From the NCBI RefSeq assembly GCF_000002865.3, contig NW_001865067.1, positions 300,089-364,088 on the forward strand: 64,000 nt of DNA. Reading direction: 5' to 3'. The position numbers and the translations under genes are program-made. This DNA comes from Monosiga brevicollis MX1 (taxonomy: Eukaryota; Opisthokonta; Choanoflagellata; Craspedida; Salpingoecidae). Numbering within the stretch: the first letter of the stretch is position 1; each line of letters opens with the position of its first letter. This document shows positions 57,918 through 64,000 of this stretch, one piece after another. The notes beneath the pieces were generated by a model, which did no database searches, was not told the origin of the DNA, and saw only the letters and a list, made by a program, of their open reading frames with translations.

Positions 57918-57995
57918 TGATCAATTGATCTGCATTCACACGCATCGGGCAGAGGAAATGGCGAAGCGGCGTGGCTTCAAAAAGTCATTCACATG

Positions 57996-59581
57996 TTAAA
58001 GCGTGGCGAGAGGGATCAGCTCGCTTAGAGCCAGCTCGGAGGATTTGTTGAACAGCTGATTGGGTTGGATTTCGAGTTGGAAGTTGTACATGTTACAGCG
58101 CAAATGGCTTTCGACATTCAGACAGCGGTGTAAAACGCCAAACTCCATGGTGGCTGCGTTGTATGACACTTTGCAGCCAAACGATATGGATCCATCGCTG
58201 AAATCGCCCAATACAAAGAGTGGCTGCATGCCATTGGTCGTCTTGGGAAGCTGTGCATTTTGCTCAACAATAGGTCGAGTCGTTAGCCCGTGTGCAAATA
58301 TCACATGTTGACGTATTCTACGAAGCAGTGGATCGCGTGGGCGCCCATCCATCTGCAGAACACGGAGCGTTAGACAAGCGAAGGAGAGCAGGCGCAAGCG
58401 ACGAGGGGTTCATTGCGGTGGGCATAGACCACCGACGCACCTGCACGGACACTTTGATCCAAAGAATGTTTTCCTTATCTGCCAAGTACGGAGCGATGGC
58501 TGGGTTTTTCCTTCATTGCAAACGTTCGATGGCGTTGGCCTGCCCAGTCACTTTCCCGATGGTCCTTTGTGTACGCGATCAATCGGTCGTCCAAGCTTTT
58601 AAAATGGGGCATTGGGATACCGCCTTGCCCATGGTCTACAGTCCAACCTGTGGGAATTGTCATACTTGAGGGGGCTGGCGCGGAGCCAAGGGTTCTGAGA
58701 ACATTATTCCTCAGATTGGACCAGAGATTCGAAAAGTGAGCCTCAACGTTTTTCTCGATACTGGACCAATTGGGAACGGTGGTATTGGTGAAGTGCGAGT
58801 GCCAGTCGAGCAATACTTGGTTGAGGTGAGCCATGCACTCATTCGCTGTTGCCATCGTTTTCGTTTTGGAGAGGGTACAGTTGTCCATGAGGTTGGTGCC
58901 ATTCCGCTTGACTTGTTCCGCTGCGATGTTGGTGTCTTCCATTGCTTGGTTCTGCGCAGCCAGAACGGCTGCTGCACGCTGTGTCTTCCAAGCGCCCAAT
59001 TTATCCTCAATGCGCTGGGTAATTGCAGTTAGAAAGTCTTGTTCCCATGTGTCCTTGATTTTACTTGTTATGCCTAATAGCTTCGCCTCGAGATCCTACC
59101 CATCATGGCATGATGATGCAAGTGTAAGTGCAGGCAGATATTCACTCGCCTCGTGGCTGGGCACTTGCCAGTCCTCAATATCCAGACAGAGGCTAGGGAA
59201 GAATGACAAATAAAACAGAAACAGAGAAACTGACAAAGAGACAGACGCACGACTCAACCTGACGTTTACCCAATGTTCACCAGAACCCACCTCGCCAGTG
59301 CCCCATGCAAAGGAGTCGGCGTCTAGCGCTCGGTTGGCTTCTTGTAATTGCTTCTTGTAAAGGGCCCAGTCACGCTCAATCAACAATTGAAGCCTGTCAG
59401 GCTCCAGCACGTCTGGAGGCCGTCTTTGGGTTGCGAGGAAGCGCGTAGGTTTATTTGACGCTAACAAAGCCTCGCCATCCTCCTTTGAAACAACGGCAGC
59501 GGCAGAATGAACCAAACCGAGAACGAGAAAGAGAACAAGAACAGACAGCCGCTGAAAGGCAGCCTGAGTGAGGAAGCCCAT
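57996..59581 (-). CDS. Secreted protein of unknown family
   Basis: Starts MGFLTQAAFQRLSVLVLFLV at 59581, a strong signal peptide ending near HSAAAVVS. Exon 1 continues with a helical region (PDRLQLLIERDWALYKKQLQ). Later exons give DLEAKLLGITSKIKDTWEQD, a helical stretch with several Asn glycosylation sites (WHSHFTNTTVPNWSS), GWTVDHGQGGIPMPHF and APYLADKENILWIKVSVQ. The last is a likely beta-rich segment (MQPLFVLGDFSDGSISFGCK) ending ELIPLATL. Some internal splice sites are uncertain. It looks like an extracellular or lumenal protein; no function is proposed. Confidence 0.5.
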
Positions 59582-60818
59582 GGCTCTGGTAGTGCAAGGA
59601 AGAAAATGGTCAACTGTAAAATTACAAACGAACAGAGCCAACGAACAAGAGCCCCCCCTATTGTGAAAAAAAATTCAAGTTGAGACACGTTGGTTTGGAG
59701 AAAAACAAGTCGAAACGTGTGGTCGGGTTTGGGGCTTCTCTTGGGAGAGCGCTTCTAATGGGGACGATTCACAAACGCACTCACATGAGATGAGTGGAGT
59801 GTCGTAGTCCGAGCCCCGTAGTCTAGTAAATCATGTATCTGATGTACGTACATGATTCACTGAACTACGACAACATGTCAATTATTGTTTTTTTTTTCTT
59901 ATCATGCTCAAGTAATCTGAGACGTGAGTAACGCGGCAACATAGAAAGTCTCTCCCCCTTCCCCTCCTCGCAGATTGACGAAGAGAGCAAGAGCATTGAC
60001 AAGCAGGCTCCATCGACAGAGAGGAGAGCAAGAGAAAAAACAACAAGGAGCACAAATTAATAAAAGGCTCGGAAAAAAAATACAATCGAGAACTTGAGGG
60101 TTTTTGCCTCATTCCTCGATGTCAAAAACGGATTAGATCTACATGTACAAGAGCTTTAACATAACTGCCCAGCACCAGGCACCGATAATCGACCCTTGTG
60201 ACATGTAAAAGCAGCCCTTTGTCTGAAACATCTGTAGCACTTCTCGTCGTATCGGTCGTTGTACACCGCGACTACTGACATCATCAATCTCACTGCACGC
60301 TATGATCTTGTACAACTCTGAGTAGACCCAGCAAGCCATGGGCAAACAATGATGACTGAGCATCGAAAAAAAAGTCCAAAAAAAAAAAAAAAAAAAAAGA
60401 ACATCAGATCCTGATTTTTGTTATTTTTGGAAAATGGTTGTTGGAGAGGATGTCGCACCTAATAGGGCTGATTTGTTGGATGGCGGTCGGCGTTGATTGT
60501 GGTCAGATCTCAGCCCACTTGAGATGATTCGAACCGCGCAGATCTGTTGAATCTATCAGATGCCATTTTGTGAGCGTAGCTGCCCTACATCAAGAGTTAT
60601 ATTATTGTTTTGTTTCTTCTATAGGACGTGCCTGCTCTGGAACTTGTGAGAACTTGATACACGATGTTTCTCGTCCATCGGGGACGGCAGTGCAGGGGGG
60701 CTTGGGTGGCCAGCTTTTCAAAGATGCTCAATTAGGTAGGGCGAGAAAAATCAGTAGAAAAGTGGGTTTTCGTGCAGTGGTGGCGGTTGTAATAAATAAG
60801 CTTCAATTCGTGTTATTT
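59582..60818. other. Intergenic with an imperfect inverted repeat
   Basis: No gene recognised. At 59801-59871 nested inverted repeats occur: GTCGTAGT pairs with ACTACGAC and AATCATGTA pairs with TACATGATT. A 20-base A run lies near 60380. Short frames have no recognisable features. Confidence 0.45.
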
Positions 60819-62185
60819 TTAAGACGTGGAAGTATGGGGCTCTAGTGCGATCAGCGAGTCGATATACGCCTTGTACTTTTTGGTACTCTCGTCGTAAGCC
60901 TTGATGAGCAAATCAATCTCATTCTGGTCTGTATTTGATCTGGCCAGAGGCGCGGCTGGCGCGTTTGATGCGGGGCTTGTTGCGTCCTGACGTGGTTGAG
61001 TTTGAGAGGTATAGTCTCGGAGCCAAAACTGGAGATCGGAGTCTGCAAAGTGACCTCCGACACGCGCAATAGGTTCTTGAGGCTCCTCTTCAACGATTCG
61101 GTCAAGAGAAGGTGCTGCTGATGCTGCTGTAAGAGTGGGCGGGGTTGAATTTGAGGGAAGTGAATTTCGGTCATCACGCGGCGGAGACGCGGGCATTGGG
61201 GCGTGCTTGCCGGGCTTTGGGGAGGCGTCACTGCTATATCCTCGGGTTCAACGTGCGAGGGTTGGTTCTTCATGTGTCTAACAGCTCGCTCCAAGCGCGT
61301 AATGCCTGCACGGCGGTAGGCAGCCTGTACCCGTTTGACTTGACTGCTTTGAAAGTGGATGGCAAAATAAAGAGCACACAATTCCTCATCGAGGGTGGCT
61401 GCCTCTCCAACTAGCTGCCGTGAATGGCGTTGTAGGTTTGTCCGGAAAGACACCCTTGATCTACAGTTCGGTCGGCTGAGGAATGCACCTTGACATTCCT
61501 TGTGAATCCGGCGCAGAGACTAGGCATCTCATCCACGGATAGGATACGGCCAAGACCTAGGGGCCGGCATCAATAAGAACAGACATGCATCAGGAGGATA
61601 CAAAAGTATGTTTGCAGCACATGCAGACGTAGACAGCAAGCTACACGCTCATGCGCCAGAAGAATCCGCCTGCCGTCATGAGGTTGGATGCCTCGCTGTC
61701 TCCGGCGTTGCGCAGCCACAAAATCGGCTCTGGTGATACCGTACAGCTTCAGAAGCCCGTCGGATCGATTGGGGCACCCCTTCCGGGCACTGGCGCTCGT
61801 AGGAGGGCTGATCAGGCCGCCAAGTTGTTGACGCGTCAATTGACGAAGGCCATCGACCTCTAAATACTGTTGAACTTCAATGGACGTCATCGAACCCGCC
61901 GTGAGCTGACGTAGGAGTTGGAATACACGATCTGCCTTGGCTCGACGCTCGGCCTATAGGCACAAATACCACTGTCAGCTGTATGCGGGGAAATGTCAAC
62001 GTTCCAACACCAAAGAGTCACACAGTGAAGCGGTTCTCAGCACCAAGGCGCACCGATATCCTTGACAAACCCGGCTTCCATCATGCCCGGCCGTTGCAAC
62101 GCCTGGACATGCCTGTTTACCCCGGCGATGCCGCATGCCGGCTGTCTGCCAGCCGAGGCAGGATGACCCGAAATGGCAGCCACAT
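60819..62185 (-). CDS. Hypothetical helical protein
   Basis: A multi-exon gene of no recognised family. A possible start is MWLPFRVILPRLADSRHAAS at 62185. Exons follow with GLSRISVRLGAENRFT, AERRAKADRVFQLLRQLTAG, VQQYLEVDGLRQLTRQQLGG and LKLYGITRADFVAAQRRRQR. Next is a helical exon (EELCALYFAIHFQSSQVKRV, AYRRAGITRLERAVRHMKNQ). The last segment is Pro/Ser-rich with an acidic helix (NEIDLLIKAYDESTKKYKAY) and ends LEPHTSTS. The join into the final segment needs either a 26-base intron (61206-61231) or a frame change. The first exon is tentative. Confidence 0.5.
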
Positions 62186-62425
62186 ATCAGCGGAATCCGA
62201 GGAGATGAGCACTCGAAAACTGGCTCAGCCATAGTTAATGGGGTAAAAATTGTATTCCACCTTTTTATTTCTGAATATTGATCAACTGGCCACCAGGGCG
62301 CTGCCGTTTATCTTCCTTGCCAGTCAGACAGCTCCAGCCTCCAACAGAGGGAAAAATGAACGGGAAAAAATTTATTTTTGGTAACAAATGTCCAAAGGTA
62401 ACAAAAAAAATACCCTCGGTAACTG

Positions 62426-62570
<145 letters not shown>

Positions 62571-62586
62571 AGTTTGCATCGGCGGG

Positions 62587-64000
62587 ATGGCGGGGTCGTT
62601 TGTGCTGGACTTTGACTGGGATGCACCGTTGACGGAGAAGCACTTGTATGCTTGGGAGTGGTCCAAGGATGCGGCGGCGCTGCGGCGTAATGTGCAGCGT
62701 CATGTGCTGTATCAACAGGTGCGCCGCTGGATTGGATTGAGCGGGCTGTGCCTGCTTGGCTGAGAGCTCCATCATGTGCTCATGCTCATGCTTTGCCGCG
62801 CAGCTGGATATTGTGTCGCCGCAGGCGGAGAAGCTCTTGGACGCGGCCGCCATTCCAAGCTACAACAGCACGATGACGCTCTCCCCGAGCGACCTGATTG
62901 CACTCATCCTTGATCATCCCGAAGGTCTTTGTCTTGCCATCGCTGCCGCGAAGCCACCCCTTGTCCGTATCGATTCCACCCAAGGCATTCACCATGCCAT
63001 CTTGCACAGGATTGACACTTGCGTCTCTGCCACATTCCGATGACGGAAGCTCCCTTTCCTTTGCTGATGGTCAGATGTTGTTTCGTGCTGCTTCGTTTAA
63101 GGTTGCAAATGACCCATCCTCTGTCCAAGGGGTCGCATGGGTGTGCTTGCCTCATTCTCCTGTGCTGGGCACCAGGCCTCTTGGTTCTTCAGCTGAGCAA
63201 AGACCGCTATGAGACGTTTGGTGCGTATCAGCTCATGCTCACTTTGGTGCTTGGCAAACCATGGTGGTTTTAAGCTGACTGCATGTGAATGCGTTGAGGC
63301 GTAGGCGTGCCTGGTTCCAAGCCTTCCAGGCACACTGGTTTGCATGGTTCGTTCGTCTGCCTGCACTTCTCAGCCTCTGCTCCTCTCACCATGCATACCG
63401 CACTTTTGAGCTGATGCGTTTTGCCATGTTTGATTTGGGGGACTTGGATTTCCACAGAGATTCGTTTTACCTTGCCGGCGCGCGAGGGTGTTGCAAATCC
63501 GAGCTCAGTCGAGCGGCTCCGCGAGTGCATCGAGCAGCGATGGCATACCGACCTTCAGGTAGAGGTCAGCTGCACCTCAGAGCAGTGCTTCAACACGGTC
63601 ATTGCCAAAAATGCTGCTGCTGCTGCCCCAGGAGCTCCGTCTGAGCCCGTCACACGCATGACCGTACGTTTGATGGTCTGCTGCTCTCTTTGCATGGTTT
63701 GTTGCCCTCGCTACTAGCAGGCTTGCGCTTTATTCACTGTTGTCTCCCCGCTGCTTCATCGGCCTGATCCTCAGCTGCCTAGCTTGTCCATGCCCACAAC
63801 TTTGCCAAGCTGGCCCCTCCACCCTTCTAGTGCCGATGAGTGGCTTGTCACTCTTGACTGTCTCAGCGCGCCCCTGCTCGGCCTTTCCAGGTTCGTACTC
63901 CTCCCTCAGCGTACCACGGCCTCTGTCAAACGCCCAGCCTGGTCTTCGTTCGCATCTTTTGACCCATTGCCTGCTCAGCGTGTGTCCAACCGAGTACGCA
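62587..64000 (+). CDS. 5' part of an unknown gene, cut by window end
   Basis: Starts MAGSFVLDFDWDAPLTEKHL. Exon 1 ends at a CAG/GTGCGC donor after RNVQRHVLYQQ. The next exon gives LDIVSPQAEKLLDAAAIPSY, TMTLSPSDLIALILDHPEGL and AAAKPPLVRIDSTQ. A later exon (about 63480-63663) has SSVERLRECIEQRWHTDLQV and SCTSEQCFNTVIAKNAAAA. A further open stretch from about 63721 (PLHPSSADEWLVTLDCLSAP) runs on toward the edge. Middle exons are uncertain. No family recognised; the protein looks soluble. Confidence 0.45.

Overview
This is a eukaryotic, intron-rich and fairly GC-rich nuclear segment. Most genes are split by short GT-AG introns of roughly 60-250 bases. The gene set points to a choanoflagellate of the Monosiga type. 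It holds a receptor tyrosine kinase with a leucine-rich-repeat/LDLa ectodomain, TKL-class kinases, an ESCRT-I TSG101 next to a calpain-7, a bHLH factor, a Mi-2-like CHD remodeler and SIL1. That call is inferred from gene content, since no marker gene such as rRNA is present. No tRNA, rRNA, CRISPR array or convincing transposable element was seen. All exon joins were worked out by eye from reading frame and splice-site dinucleotides.

Layout: (1) 0-2.9 kb, one uncertain minus-strand ORF and low-complexity DNA. (2) 2.97-10.5 kb, calpain-7 and TSG101 in tandem on the minus strand, two ESCRT-pathway genes. (3) 11.2-11.9 kb, two small plus-strand ORFs. (4) 12.6-20.0 kb, a large minus-strand gene whose product has about seven membrane spans and a C-terminal pseudokinase that has lost every catalytic motif. 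(5) 21.3-26.1 kb, phosphomannose isomerase (+) and a VAS1-type aminotransferase (-), convergent. (6) 26.4-28.9 kb, a Ser/Thr-repeat secreted protein and simple repeats. (7) 28.9-32.4 kb, the LRR-LDLa receptor tyrosine kinase (+), nine exons with phases that add up. (8) 32.8-41.2 kb, minus strand: a coiled-coil unknown, a MLK/ZAK-like kinase with SAM domain, and a bHLH-leucine zipper protein with a PAS-like region. (9) 41.2-44.5 kb, a strand-asymmetric low-complexity region with a perfect hairpin and no clear gene, then the 3' end of a single-pass membrane protein gene. (10) 45.4-54.5 kb, the CHD remodeler (-), divergent from SIL1 (+, 55.5-57.0 kb). (11) 57.3-64 kb, secreted and hypothetical proteins, ending in a gene cut by the window edge.

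The strongest cross-gene signals are these. Long (CT)n tracts in this window lie on the sense strand, mostly just upstream of start codons. (CA/GT)n tracts abut three start codons. Intronic homopolymers are nearly always T on the sense strand. Several genes work together in signalling and membrane traffic: TSG101 and calpain-7 in ESCRT function, and the receptor kinase, ZAK-like kinase and membrane pseudokinase in signalling. SIL1 and phosphomannose isomerase serve the secretory pathway.
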